Shown here: positions 24,041 to 36,790 of the stretch, piece after piece
How the letters are laid out: each line of letters starts with the position of its first letter
How positions within the stretch are numbered: the first letter of the stretch is position 1
Assembly (NCBI GenBank): GCA_964019055.1
Contig: OZ025217.1
Span: 6,872,557 to 6,936,556, forward strand
Source of the DNA: Anthopleura xanthogrammica
Lineage: Eukaryota; Cnidaria; Anthozoa; Actiniaria; Actiniidae
Direction of reading: 5' to 3'
DNA length: 64,000 nt
Program-made: the position numbers and the translations under genes
Notes under the pieces: model-generated
Told to the model about the DNA's origin: nothing
Seen by the model: the letters and a program-made list of their open reading frames with translations, nothing else
Database searches by the model: none

Positions 24041-26062
24041 ATGATGACGAGCACAGTTTATATAATAGGATATTCCAAATACAAGTTCGCTCTTACGGTA
24101 CTAAACAACGTAACTAACTATAGACAGGATGTTTTTAAGGAACTCTTAAAAATGGTGCCTATATCTTAATTTATAATTTGATTTATTCGATACTATGCCG
24201 GCCAGTAAAATGGAAAGACTAGTCGTACATATTACGTAATATACTGAGAGACTGAAACCCGATATCATTATTGAAACAGAAGACTACATAAATGACTATC
24301 TTATAACAAGAAGTTCCTTTCGTAAAGCAACGGAAATTTATATTTTGAATTGCAAGAGAGCAGGATCCGGAAAACGGGAAAATAGCTATCTACATTAAAT
24401 GATATCATATATCACTCATAGGTATCTGTGGTACTAGAATTCAAAACTAAAGCCTTCAGGTTTTTTTTTAATTCTCAGTTTAGATATTTATTAATTTATA
24501 TTCTCAGATCCGAGACTTAAGGACTCTTTTCATCGTTTTATGATTAGATATGCTAAATGTTCAAATATATGGAATGAGCCATTTGCAAAATTTATTGCTT
24601 TTAATGTGTTTAACAGATCGTCGTAAAACACCGGAGAAGCTGAATACTGGCAAATATATGGCATAAAATAAGCACTGAAAAGAACAGATGAATATACAAA
24701 ACAACAATAAAGCAAGAAAAAACTGAACGAGAAAAAAACTGATTCTATATAGTTTCTCAGGTTCAACAGCATTGTTTGGACTATTCGAATGCTCTTCTCT
24801 TGTCTTCTTTTCTCTTCTTTCCGTTTTTCCCTTTTTTTTTCTCTTTTTCTTCTGTTCTTTTTATTAAAATGTTTATTCATCTACTTTGGAATAAAATGCA
24901 GTTTGTTTCACAAATACTGATTAATGTGGTAAAAATGATTTCAATCAAGCTGCGTTTCTTCTTCTTCTCAATTGACTGCCAAACAAAAGCTTTTGAATGG
25001 GATTAGTACTAAGTAGTTACGATATTGAAAATACCACATGGCAAGACATTCAAGTTCTGTCTTTTCATACATATAGCCAGTAGAATAAGCATGTCGAGGA
25101 CATCCTAGACTCATGATTATAGTCAATATCTACTAACAAAACAGCTTGTCTCATTGCACTTTATTATTATTCACGAAATCTCCAGATGGTTTCTATATAA
25201 CCTGGAATTAACGGAATCATAACATCATAGAAAATTTTGAAAGAGATTAGGAAGAAATAATTAAAACACTGCCTTCGGAACTAAAGTTGACTGATTGCAG
25301 CTCACATTGTTCATTAATATTAAAAATATTTCATATTTACACAGTCTATATTTCTTTTTTTTTTTTCTGGTTTCTTCTTTTCATCCTTCTCTCTTAAAGT
25401 CTTTTTCCCTTTACGAGCAGATTTCAACTTTCAATAATTTTTTTCATCCGCTTTTTCATTTCATTCAATTTATCGCGGTGGTCAGTTCGTCTATTAACCT
25501 CATGAACAGTTCAGAAAACTCATTGTTTAAACAGTTGTTTTCTTTCTTAACATTGCTAATAAAATCCTCCCAGACCTACAGAGCGCTGTTCATTCATCGC
25601 CACTTGTGTATTTGTTACAAGTTTAGTTTTCCGTAAGCAGTGTATTGATAATAAAAAAGCTAAAAAATTGTTCCTGAAAAATATTTATTTGACAGTCGAC
25701 TAAAAGAAACGAATAGAAAATGTGCACATTATTAAACCAGCTATAGATTAAATATTGTTTTAATTTTGAAAATAAAAAAATGAATGAAAATGAAGGCACT
25801 TAAATATTTGTCATTTGAAATGCTAAATAAGGGCTTGAATTGATGGTTAAAATTCACACAATACATCAGGTGTTCGCGTTGGGATTGGATCAATTTGTAT
25901 GGTTACTAAATTTAGTTACATTGCTTAAAAGTCTTAGTTCGGTTGGGACAGAATTAGTATCACCGATGGCCGATTCGCGTCGCACCACGTACATTAATTC
26001 CGTTTCGTGATTGGATTAAGAATCCCAAATTTTGGTCCTACAAGTTTGGGAATTAACTCATA
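24041..26062. other. AT-rich spacer upstream of the GPCR
   Basis: No exon or repeat family was recognised. Pyrimidine-rich stretches (24780-24850, 25340-25400) create low-complexity Lys/Arg/Glu- or Phe-rich frames without domain features. The last few hundred bases should contain the GPCR promoter, but no motif stood out. Confidence 0.5.
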
Positions 26063-27034
26063 ATGGCGCACAACTCAACTTTTGTGAGCTCAAAAAATGA
26101 GAGTGCAATCTTATTTATGTGTTTTGGCGTTGTTGTCGTAGCAGTAGTGATCTTTACTGGTAACTGCCTGGTAATCGCTTCCATCGCTCTCAACAAGAGA
26201 CTCCAGACAAGAACAAGTGCTTTCATAGCAAGTCTTGCCATAGGTGATATTTTGATTGCAGTACTAGTCGTTCCTTTGATTATCATATCTAACATTGTTG
26301 GACCAAGACTCGACTATCATAAAGGTTTGAGATACTGCCATGCCACAATAGCTGTTGCAGTTTCTTTGATGTTTAACGCGGTTGCCAACCTTGGGGCTGT
26401 TAGTCTGGATCGTTATTTGGCTATCATGTCGCCTCTAAGATACAAAGCGATCATGAGGCGAAGGCTCATTGCTGGGATCATCGCGTCTGTCTGGATATTC
26501 TCGACAATTTTCGGGTTCATCCCGTATGTGGGTTGGAGGGACGTTATTTTGGTCAAATCAGGACTATTTTGTCAAGTGACTTTGAACTTAGATCGAAGTT
26601 ATATCATCACTGTTTGTACGGTTGCTTCATTTCCTTCGGTATTCATGGTAGTTGCGTATTACAGAATCTTTAAGACAGCAAGAATGCATTCAACGCGAAT
26701 ATCCGCAGCCATGAACAATATAATGCTGAACTACTCTCGAAACTCAACAGCCACGAGTTCATTTCTAAAAGAGACTAAGGCTGCAAAAATGGTGGCGCTG
26801 GTTCTGGGTTCATTCATCATTTTTTGGACTCCTCTTTTTGTCATAATGCTAATAGACACGATAAAAATCAGTTTTGTGAATTCATATCTTTACGCAGGAG
26901 CTGTGATGTTCGCTACGATCAACTCTGCTCTGAATCCTGCTATTTATGCTGCTATGAACAGAGAATTTCGAAGTACATTTGTATGCTTATTACGTTGCAA
27001 GCGGCCTGTTCGGGTAGCACCTGTTCCACACTAA
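26063..27034 (+). CDS. Class A (rhodopsin-like) G-protein-coupled receptor, intronless
   Basis: 323 aa in one exon, with start context ATAATGG. The extracellular N-terminus has two N-glycosylation sites (N4, N12). Seven hydrophobic helices carry class A landmarks: GNCLV in TM1 (33-37), LAIGD in TM2 with D62, C92 before TM3 paired with C170 in loop 2, DRY at 116-118, W144 in TM4, FWTP in TM6 (254-257) and NPAIY in TM7 (291-295). The residue at Ballesteros 3.32, counted from C92 as 3.25, is Ala, so the aminergic aspartate is absent. This argues against a monoamine receptor; adenosine or melatonin-like orphan groups are alternatives. It is expected in the plasma membrane, signalling through G proteins; the ligand is unknown. 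Intronless single-copy receptors of this kind are common in cnidarians. Confidence 0.9.
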   Translation: MAHNSTFVSSKNESAILFMCFGVVVVAVVIFTGNCLVIASIALNKRLQTRTSAFIASLAIGDILIAVLVVPLIIISNIVGPRLDYHKGLRYCHATIAVAVSLMFNAVANLGAVSLDRYLAIMSPLRYKAIMRRRLIAGIIASVWIFSTIFGFIPYVGWRDVILVKSGLFCQVTLNLDRSYIITVCTVASFPSVFMVVAYYRIFKTARMHSTRISAAMNNIMLNYSRNSTATSSFLKETKAAKMVALVLGSFIIFWTPLFVIMLIDTIKISFVNSYLYAGAVMFATINSALNPAIYAAMNREFRSTFVCLLRCKRPVRVAPVPH

Positions 27035-28194
27035 TTATACCATTCAATATTTCGTCATGTAAAAAGCAAGCTTTCTTTCACATGCTTTTTTCCCTATGAA
27101 TATTTCCTTGTACATTTAATGCTATTTTCTTAGATGTTGACGATAAAATCATTTTGAGGTGACATTTCAATTTGTTCATAATATGTAACAATTCACGGAA
27201 TGGCTAGCCCTCTTCCTGGCCTCAAACATGATTAATGCATGATTCTTCCTCGTACATCTAAAAACAATTACAAAATACTTTGACAAAAGGAGTCAAAAAT
27301 GCTTACAAATTTCAGAGTCTACGTGTTGAACGTATTCCGGCAAATGATTGTCATATTAGAAAGAACAGCAATTTATTGGAAAGCTCTAAAAGGAGAAAAC
27401 CGCCAATTTAATTGCTTATATTGGAGAATGTTTATCTTTTGTTTTGGCACTTTTAATAAGGTTTTTTTTTTTTTTGCAGTCTGTTTGTACAATATTATTT
27501 TGTCAAATTTTGTAAATCCCCAAAAGCTGAAAAATACAAAATTCGACTTTTTGTTTGACCAAATTAAAATAAAATTGCAGATTTACTAGTGATGGCCATG
27601 AGACCCATGCTTACCATGTTATTATGATTGATTGAAGTCGATCGGTTTTGTAACGATCATTATTCAAATAGTTCAAAATTAACAAGGGCAGAACATTGTA
27701 CAGAAAAAGAGTGGCTTATTGTAAAGTACTTTTTAATGGCGGTTTGTTTTCTTGTTAATGGCTAATGGAAGACTGAAGGAAAGCGGAAATGGAAGGAAAA
27801 TTATTCGTTTTCAGATGCACGGTCTTTCTTGCAAAACTTTAAATTAAATTACACCAGCTATCCGCTTTGATAATTATAATTATAATGATAGTTTATTTAT
27901 TCCTTCTCGCAGCCAAGGGCTGAATTACAAGGATGGACAACAGACATTATATACATGATAATATATATCATATAGATATATATAGATATAAATAATAACT
28001 ACAGTATCAGAAATTCACTCTACTGGAAATGGTCTTGGTATTGAACAGTGCAAAAATCTGCACTAAGACGCTTGGTTTTAGGCATAAGGCGCACTGGCAC
28101 GATTTCGTCAGAACGGAGACCATATATGATGGTCTGCTAATTGATGTGCGCGGGGTTAAGGACCTCATTAGCAGCGAAGAAGAGTAGCCTCGTC
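27035..28194. other. GPCR 3' flank
   Basis: No gene was recognised. ATAATTATAATTATAATGATAG at 27872-27893 leads into the 3' side of the minus-strand LINE remnant. Bases 27955-27995 are an AT-rich ATATA tract. Confidence 0.5.
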
Positions 28195-28670
28195 TTATGA
28201 ACTTCTATGAAAGACAGAGGAAATGCCAGATTTGACTAACGCATCGTCATAATGAACATAAGGAGTAATAATGCTCAACGCCCATTTTTGGACAGATTCG
28301 ATGACATCTCCCAAATACTGTGGTAGAGCGGCACCAAACGGGGATGATGCATATTCCAGAACAGATCTTATGATACTGCAGTATACCTGAATTAATTGGC
28401 TAATTTTGAGATCACATTTCTTAAGCGCGCGCAGAGCGTACAGACGCTTGTTGGCTTTTTTTGACAATATAATCAACATGAGTGTTCGAGGACAGGTCTT
28501 CTGTGATATGTACGCCTAACAGCTTATAGCTACTAACCCTCTCTATGAAAGTACCCCCCCCCCCCCCACTACAAGGAAGCCTGGGGAAAGGGAGTATACT
28601 GCATACAATTGATGACTCATTTCCTTACATTTCTCGGAATTGAGGCGCATACCTTTCACTGAGGCATAGG
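28195..28670 (-). pseudogene. Non-LTR retrotransposon reverse transcriptase remnant
   Basis: Translation of the minus strand gives, in order, VKGMRLNSEKCKEM (about 28610-28660), ERVSSYKLLGVHITEDLS (about 28475-28535) and KKANKRLYALRALKKC, followed by VYCSIIRSVLEYASSPFGA and LVKSGISSVFHRSS. These are the conserved thumb/C-terminal motifs of jockey/RTE-like LINE reverse transcriptases. The segments lie in different frames and a C tract (28553-28567) interrupts them, so it is broken and inactive. Confidence 0.8.
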
Positions 28671-31600
28671 TATAGATTTCAGATACAGTAAAATAGGATA
28701 GCTAGCACTTGGGAATAACTTCCATAAAACTGCATATTGCATCATCATCAACGTACTTAATTCTATCCTTAATGCAGCCTATGATGCAACATACTTGTAT
28801 GAACTGAAATATCCAGAATTAATCGACTCGAAATTCATTATTAACTTGGTGACAAACAAACGATTTGGGTTCAGTTTCGCCGATTATCCACTGAATCCTT
28901 TGCAAACATTTGAACAAAAACTCAGATATCTGCTATCTAGTGATTGACATGTGCGTATGTACACGAGTGAGGAAGCGACTTTATTTTGACTTTTTTAATC
29001 AGTAGTGAAGATCTATAATTTGAAGATCTGTCAGATATGGGTTCACTTTTTAATTTGTCTCAGTTCAAAATTATGCAAGTAGATGTATGTTACTGGTACC
29101 ATCTAGTGCACTTTTGACTTTCTGAAAATATAAGACTTTTTTCCCTTGGCTACGATTCAGTTTTAGCCGAGTCGAGTTTTATTCAGGCTAAGTGCTTGAA
29201 AAGATAACGGTTTCTAAACGTTGATATACTTATACGAATCGCTTATTATTTGTCCAGGTGACGATGTCTCACTTCAGTCTATCTATAGCTGAGTTGAGTG
29301 TGGTGTCCTGAACACCCTCCCGTAACAGTTTCATCCACCAATATGAAACTTAAAAGACGTCTTTAAACTCTCATTTATACTTTTGTGTTTTTGTAATTGG
29401 TTTTGAAATTTATTCAAAAAAAATCTTTATGCCTTTTCTCATGTCGAGACGAGCTTGGAGTGCAAGTGATTTCATCCAATGGGAGAGAAGATCAACTGAA
29501 TAAAAAAGGTCAATAGATACTTGGAATTGCTTTTTCATTCAAAAGCAGTTAAAGTCCTGGCCTGTAATGGCTTTGCAAATAGCTGGTGTACCGAACGAGC
29601 TGGTTCAATTGATTTCACGGCAAGCGGCAGTCAAAGCGTTCACACAGCCTTGTCTATTACTACACCTGTGTCATACCGGTCGCCAACTGGTCTCTGGTAT
29701 ATCTCAGTCAGAGATTTAATAAGACTTTACTTCATGCATTACATAACAAGTACACACAAGTGTACATAAGCGGGAAGTTTCAGGAGATACTTATCTTTAA
29801 TTACTCAAAAAAAATTTCGTAATAGCAATAAATATAAATCGTGTGTTTTGTGGGTTTTTGACATCTGCCAGCTTATAACATCCTAATGGTGTCCATAATT
29901 CAACAAAGGGACAACATCTATTTTAAAATTGAAATTCTAAAGATGAAATCAGAGCGGCGTGTCAAACACTGGTCCTTTGAGGCATGCAATTAGAAAATGA
30001 GTTCGAAGTATTGGACAGAAAAAACGGTGGCTTGCTTTGTAAATACAAACAGATGATATCCTTCAGCCAGGGTAAGGTAGTACTTGCCATGCTACTTGCC
30101 ATGCAAGGTCAACATTTCTAAATTAAAAGATCGAAACAAATGGTACATCTATTACAGTTATCAAAACTACTACTCTTGACCAGCTATTCTTTTAAGTAAG
30201 AACTACTACATTGTTTACAGCAAAAACAAAGAAAAACACGATGTTCTTGCAAGACAAATATGTGCAAAATAAAGGCAAAGGATAGCAAAAATAAACAAAC
30301 AAAAACAAGCAAATGGAAACGGAATCAAAAGGAAAATAAAGAAAAAAAAATTCGGTAGAACCAAAATCAAAACCGTAACAGAATTTTTTTTTTATGACAT
30401 TTTCATTATATACCTCCAAGGTACTGGCCATGGTTGTTAGTATAGGGGAAACTTAATCACCACTTTTCAAAAGCATTCAAATATAGTTATAGGTGCTAGG
30501 GAGTTGAAATTATAATTTTCCTGAGACTTCTAGGTTCCTGACGTCTTTTTAAAACGCCCACTCAAAAAAGTCATTTGGCGTTTTTAATGACCATTCTAAT
30601 TTTCAAATCGTTTCTATTCAATAATGCGCCGTTTAGTACTGTTCTGATCGTTTGGCTCGCAAGTGCAGCTGAGTCAATTCGCTCGTTTCCCCCTAGATAA
30701 GTGTCTTGATTTAGATGGTAAAATTCGGGGCATTTCTCTTCAAGTGCAGAGAACGTGGGCGCTAATGTGTTTGCCGGACTTGTTCAAATAAAATACGAGG
30801 AACAAAATGCTTGTTGAAACAGGATCGCCCTTGAACAGTCAATATCCGTACTCTGGGAAAAAATTGTGTTGATTTTAGAGTCGGCCAATGTAAGAAAACA
30901 CCTATTCAGTATGATCAAATACCGCCCATTTCTAACGAATTTATTTGAATTATCTATTATTGTCTATAAAAGAAAACCGAAAAAGGCGCAGAGAAGAGTT
31001 CATAAGGAAATTAATTCTAATAAAACATTGCTCGATTCATAATACCAAACTGAAAATAAATTCAATGTCAACTTCTGAAAAGAGTTGGCATGTTAGTTTT
31101 GAGCTGTCTTCGGTTTGCTCATCATCACTCCTCTTCTTTGGAAGGGATGTTAGTATAAGATACTCTGTTCAGCCACAGGAAAGAAAGAAACTGTGTCTGC
31201 GCTTTTGTTATCCATCTAAAAAGTTCAGTGAAGGAACACCGCATTTTATAATCCTATAGCTTGGTTAACTTTATTTTAGTTTTTAACTAGAAAGAGGGAG
31301 AGAGCGCTAGGCTCGGGTATACATAGAAAATTGCGAACAAATAAGGCAATAAATATAAAAGAGATGAGATTTCCTTGAAAAAATATCTAACGAAAAAAAA
31401 ACAACAAATTCCTTGATTAAAGAACTGAATTTGAATTTGAATTCTCGCTTTCTGGGATTCTTTAATTACTCAAGCAATTGTAACACAGTGTAAACAGTAG
31501 ACTTGCTTGCGCTGATCATGATTTACAATTGAATGCATTCAGCCGTCCAGAACCTACAAGACACCTTCGCAGGATTTTCTTAGTATTATAGAAAACACAT

Positions 31601-32944
31601 TTCCAGCATTACAGCCTGACATGTAAGTCCAAAACAGCTAAGGATTCAAATATCATAGTATTTTGTCATTCAAAAATGCAGCTGGTTAGCACTTCGCAAC
31701 CATTACTGCCTTGTATAAAAATAGACTAATTTGGAAAACTGTAAAGTGCAAATTGTAAATAATGTAATGGTAACTATTTTGTTTCAAAACAGCGCAAGGA
31801 TGTGTTTAAGAGGCAGTATGCAAAAGGAGCATACTAATAAAGGAGGGGAAATGAACGTTCAGCTAAACCTGATCACGTTTCGTCCCAAATTGCGCCCCAT
31901 CTTTTGCTTTATTAGCTTAATTATAATTGAAAAATACCAATTACAAATAGTAGAAACCGGTTATTTTAACATTGTTGAACGCCTTTTTTAGTAGTCTCCT
32001 TAGCAGCTGCGAGAACGAAACTAAAAACGGCTGCTAAGAAGTATACTTTTCAGGTGATCTGCCTAGACGCGCAAAGCATGATTTCCTGATCGAAAAAAAC
32101 AATCAATCCCATCATCCACCGCACGCTCAATTCACTTGAGTTTCATGGCGGCCATCTTAAAAAGTAGATAAATATGAGCGACTTTCTCGCCAACAAATCT
32201 TTTCTCGCTTAAAACGAGACACTCTCAATAACAGATAAAAGAATTTTCTTAAGGTTTAAAGCATCCTGGAGATTGGCAAGGACCAAAGAGCAGCGTAAGA
32301 TGTGGAAATTTTAGTTAAATCATGCGGCTTTTCGGCAGCTTCTTCGAGATCGTTTCAACGGTAATTCTTTAATAGAAAAACATGAATAATAACCTAACCG
32401 GTGAAAATAAACTCCTAATCTCATCCAGACTACATATTCTTTGATGTAGAAACATTTTAAGCCTTAAATCATCGGCTAAATGACCTTTCTCCTTGCATTA
32501 TTGTACTTGTATGCTATTTTGTTTTGTTTTGATTTCCCCCTGTTCATCCATGATTGAGCTCGAAAAGACGCATGGGATTGATTCTTTTTCGGATATCACG
32601 ATTCGCAATCTGATTGGCTAATCGCTTTTCCTCAGATCACCTGGTTTTTAGAATCTTGTTTCTAAACATATCTGGACTTCTGAATCCCACCAATCTCACC
32701 AATCTCGGATGTCGTGATTTTAGTCGGAGTGTAAGCAACCTCCCTCGTGCATCCAGAACTGGATGTACGCACGCTAAGCATTGACCATTTTCTTAAAAAT
32801 CTTTTTTTTTTAGCTCCGCGCGAAGCCTGAAATATTTTTATCATGCATGCGATCCCTGAATCAGTTTAGGCTACGCGCACATCTAAAAATAGCTGCGCGC
32901 GAAGCTAGAAATAGATTTTCAAATAATTTTCATGGGGATAGTTA
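28671..32944. other. Gene-poor stretch
   Basis: No convincing exon was seen. Short open frames show no domains, signal peptides or splice logic. A weak inverted pair (CGAAAAAAACAATCAATCCC at 32092 and its near-complement at 32573) hints at an old element around 32080-32600. The rest is AT-rich with no recognised repeat. Confidence 0.5.
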
Positions 32945-33140
32945 GTAAATAAACCCCTCCTGGCGGCTGGGCTATCGGCTGATAATGTCCGAGAATGAGA
33001 AATGGTCCGAAAAAAGAACATTCGGCCGAGAAGCGAAGCTTCGAGGGCAAATGTGATATTTTGAGGACCATTTCTCATACAAGGACATTATCAGCCGATA
33101 TTCTAGTGAGCCAGAAGGGGTTTATTTATTTTATAACCCA
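32945..33140. mobile_element. Hairpin MITE with AATAAACCCCTCCTGGC-type ends
   Basis: The arms are AATAAACCCCTCCTGGC...ATCGGCTGATAATGTCC...GAGAATGAGAAATGGTCC and their complements (GGACCATTTCTCAT, GGACATTATCAGCCGAT, CCAGAAGGGGTTTATTTA). The loop is about 50 bp. No coding role. Confidence 0.7.
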
Positions 33141-33369
33141 ACGACTTCATTGGAATGGATTCAGCAAACTGCATTGACTCATCATCTCCAAAAATAAAAT
33201 AAAAAATTATCTCGCGTCTCTAAACTGGATATAAAAACACTTATTTTGGTATGAAAGTTGTTTGAATATTCTACTGTTTGACAATAGTTGTCGAATGTTT
33301 TTTTTGTTTTTTAGGAGTTTATAAAAACAATTTCGAAAACAAAAACTTCATTCACGAAACATGGATGCT

Positions 33370-33650
33370 TACCAATGAAGACATTTACAGTATATTTTGC
33401 TGATTTTTTTGTGTTTCCTGGCGCAGTTTTCTCAACCAGTCTTTGTATTTTACTCTCACTTGTTTGTAAAAACCGAGTTACTTTGTTTTCCGTGTTTTTT
33501 ATTTCCTTTTTTTACGTTTTTCCCTTCTGCTGGACGAATATCACTTCGGACGGAGGATATCGCCTGATCGGCCCGTCCTGCACGTGACCCATTTGATCCA
33601 ATGACAGCGCGCGAAAATTTAACGTTGGGTTATAAACCTATGTATGTGAG
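33370..33650 (+). repeat. Dispersed repeat shared with 60710-60965 (Penelope-type 5' region candidate)
   Basis: Shared words in the same order include TTTCTCAACCA, TATTTTACTCT, ACTTGTTT, ATATCACTTCGGA, CACGTGAC, CGAAAATTTA and CGTTGGGTT. In the other copy this block leads directly into the hammerhead-like motif at 61000. Here the downstream part is missing. Confidence 0.55.
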
Positions 33651-33856
33651 ATGTGCTCACTTACTTCATACTCTCTTGATATTTATCAAGTGAAATGAAA
33701 TGCGTTCGGTGTGAATAATAGAATAAAGACTAGTATTATCCTCAATTGTGCGTAAATATTTACGGTGTTCAGCTTACCCATGAGATTAATATCGCCCTGG
33801 ACCCCCACAGTTGCCACATATACAACATTGCCTGGCTGCGTAACCAGCGTGGTTAG

Positions 33857-33926
33857 TCCTTGTAGTGTAGTGGTTAACACGTCGGACTAGTATACCGAAA
33901 CCGTGGGTTCGAGTCATGCTAAGGGC
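33857..33926 (+). tRNA. Degenerate tRNA-like sequence (tRNA pseudogene or SINE head)
   Basis: A TAGTGTAGTGGTTAACAC box A-like segment and a GGGTTCGAGTC box B-like segment are spaced as in a tRNA. TCCTTGT pairs partly with CTAAGGG as an acceptor stem. The anticodon stem TCGG/CCGA is present, but the fifth pair is mismatched, and the loop CTAGTAT would give anticodon AGT. Stem mismatches argue against a functional tRNA. It could be a SINE promoter. Confidence 0.45.
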
Positions 33927-34129
33927 ATTTGATATTTTCCTCTTAATTCTTAATGATATTTATCAAGCTGATTGTGTGATTAGTGCATTGGTTCTAGAAA
34001 AGGTGAGCCTGCCAATCAAAAAGCTTTGCCATCTACTTCAATAGGCACATATGATTATGTTTTGGAACATCGTGTGCATGATTTCATTAACAGGCGAGAT
34101 ATCAGACTTGGACTTGGATTTCTGATGCT

Positions 34130-34728
34130 TTTTGAGGCTTAAGGAGGCTCGAAATGGTTTTCCTTGAACGAGCGCGCGCGCTCTCTAAATGACGTAGCAC
34201 CGTGAATCATTTGAAATGGAATAGGAAAATTTTGTCCCTAAAAACCTCATACTTAAACTAAAATAACTCAAAAACTGGACGGTAATATATATTAAAACTT
34301 TGCATGTGGCTTTTATTTAATGGTTCGTAAGCGCTAAGAAAAAATTTAAAAATTCTGTAATGGGGAACGTTCTGAAATAAACTTCATTGATTTTTGAGAA
34401 TCCCTCATTACAGAATTTTTTCTTTTTCGGTCTAATCAAAGATTGGATCATGAGGTTCAAACATGCCAATTTTAAAGGATTTTCACCGTCCGGTTTTTGA
34501 GTTATGATTTTTTAAATGAAAAACTTTGCACACATTTGAAGTGTTCTATCGTTGTCATAGCAACGTGTTACGTCATATTTTTCTTTTCGTTCCAACCTTT
34601 ACTTTATGGTCTTTCGTCTTCTGGGTCAACTTACGGTCATATATTAGCTATATAAAGTTTTTCAGGGTCATTTTTGTTAGTCTATATGCAAGTCCCAAAA
34701 CCCTTTCTAGCCTCCTTAAACTAGCTTA
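34130..34728. mobile_element. Inverted-repeat element, about 600 bp
   Basis: Outer words GGCTTAAGGAGGCTCGAAA (34136) and TTTCTAGCCTCCTTAAAC pair. Inner ACTCAAAAACTGGACGGT (34266) pairs with ACCGTCCGGTTTTTGAGT, and AAAAATTCTGTAATGGGGA pairs with CCCTCATTACAGAATTTTT. No coding frame. Confidence 0.6.
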
Positions 34729-35121
34729 ACTTAAAGTTGGAGAGTGCTGCCGTAATATTTTACCGCAACAGTACTTATCATTTATAGCACACAAGATACA
34801 AAGACATACGGATTTACATCAAATTGAATTTTATTTAGAAACAGTTGTTTACACACAAAGCTCGAGATAAAGTTTTGGCGTAGGTCTACTTGCACTTCAA
34901 GCACGTGGGTGACACAAACTGTGCTGAACTAATTCTGTAAAGATAAGTAAGTAAGTAAAGAAACAAACAAATAAAACACAATCAAACAAACAAACGCGAT
35001 TTTACAATTGAACTGATGAAAAATGACAGGCTTTGGTTAATTGTTGTTTCTCGTGCAGCTTGCTCGTCAAAATCACAGCACGGTTGATATGCCAATTGGC
35101 TTACTTTAACTCGGCCTTTTA

Positions 35122-35348
35122 AAATAAGCAATACTCCCGTTTCGAGTTCTCTTTTACGCTGTGTTAGCCTCAAAACCGTGTAATATATTCTTTTATTCAG
35201 TAACAGCCCGTGGAAATTCAAGAGATCTGTGTGTAAAGAAGACAATAAAAATACTTTGAAATTTCACGAGTTTTATCTAAATTTCTGCATAATTTGCGCA
35301 CAATTGAGGCTAACACAGCGTAAAAGAGAACTCGAAACGGAAGTATTC
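35122..35348. repeat. Hairpin with about 45-bp arms
   Basis: AATACTCCCGTTTCGAGTTC...TTAGCCTCAA at 35131-35175 is the near-exact complement of TTGAGGCTAACACAGCG...GAAACGGAAGTATT at 35304-35348. No coding role was seen. Confidence 0.7.
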
Positions 35349-36224
35349 CGCTTGGTTTAGAGCCGTACTTAGTCAAATAGGCCTATTACGGATTTTAGAT
35401 GGATTTTTTTTCATTAGACTTAACAGAAAAGCAAATAATTATTCATTGATTATTTGCTGATAAGTAAGTTAGCACCGTTCTTACTAATAAATGAATAAGA
35501 CTTCTCATCTTGTTCTCTGAAATGTAATTTTTAATCATTCTGTTTCGAAAAACCAGCGGTACGTGAAAGAGGCTGATTGAAAACTGGTATTTCTAAAGCC
35601 AAAATGTGAATAACAATGCATTCTAAGCTGGGGCCTACTCAGGTATATCAATTGAAAGAAACGTTAATAAAAAAACAAACGATTAACGCAGGTGAAGCAA
35701 GTTTCTTTCACCAACTCCTATGTTTGACAGAATTTAGATGAATGAGAAATATTTTTTTTCATGTCAAAACGTTTTATAGACTGTAGCAAATGAAATTTAA
35801 GATTTGGATTGCTTATACCACTAGAATAGAAAAAGTAATATAGGATCGCTTGATGGGCAATTATTTTCTGTAAAAAGAAATTAGCTTCTACAATAAACAC
35901 AATAGTTATTAGCATCACAATATCTTGAGCTAAAAAGAATTGGAATGTTGTCATACGCTTTGGACGCAGATGTTATTACCTGAAATAACTATTCGAAGTC
36001 TGTCCTCAAATTGCTGGTACAAATTCTTTTGGGCTTTTTACCACGTCAGGTGAGTGAGTTGCTTTACAAGTCACCACCTATTTTCACCACCTGTTTTCAT
36101 GTTTGATTCAGTTTTTCATTTCATGTAGAAATATTTTTAAGTTCTATTATTATGGCTAGGCGTCTGTGAAATCTAATAATCGATAGTTGTGCGTACATCA
36201 AGCATTTTACAAGAAAAGTGTTTA

Positions 36225-36790
36225 TCACACATAGTTAACACACATATAAACCCTGAATTCAAAATTATAGTTAGGACCTGCTAGTTGTATGGCGTTTATA
36301 TTTGAACAAACATTAATTAGAAAACGGGAAAGTACGTATATCTCCTTATGTAGATTACCGAGTATTTTGTATAGAGACAGATGATATGAAGGAAGCCCTA
36401 AATCCATATCAAGGGTTTATGCGGTTCCCTAACATTTTTTTCTTTTCATTGACCTTTTGTGTGCTTAAATCGATTTCTCTTACCTCCCAATTTAGACAAA
36501 AAGATATATTTTTTAATTGTAAATCTAGCATTTTTATAAGGAAAGTGTTCAGGATTCTATCACACAAATCCATAAACTGAAAGAGTAAGAGGTTCTGGTT
36601 GTATGGCGTTTATAATTGAACAGACATTAACGGAAAAGTACTTCGTCTTATGTGCAATAACTGCACCAAACATTTTGTAATTTTGTATAGAGGCGGCAGG
36701 AAGATAGGACGCCCTAAATCCGCATCAAGGGTCTTTATCGGCTCACACGGATTTTTTACTTTTTATTGAGCTTTTGTTTAATAAATTTTT
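36225..36790. repeat. Diverged tandem duplication, about 320-bp unit
   Basis: Two successive blocks share TTGTATGGCGTTTATA, GAACA.ACATTAA, TTTTGTATAGAG, CCCTAAATCC.CATCAAGGGT and the T-rich tail in the same order. They are not inverted and no coding frame is conserved, so this is an old segmental duplication. Confidence 0.55.

Noticed and set aside
24530..24880. Lys/Arg/Glu-rich minus-strand frame
   Set aside because: Pyrimidine-rich low-complexity DNA, with no domain, and the first part is a CTTTT-type tract.
35718..35954. Minus-strand hydrophobic frame with slight similarity to the 52256-52519 frame
   Set aside because: The shared stretch is only a short TCAAG..ATTGTGATG word; no domain or splice structure supports a gene.
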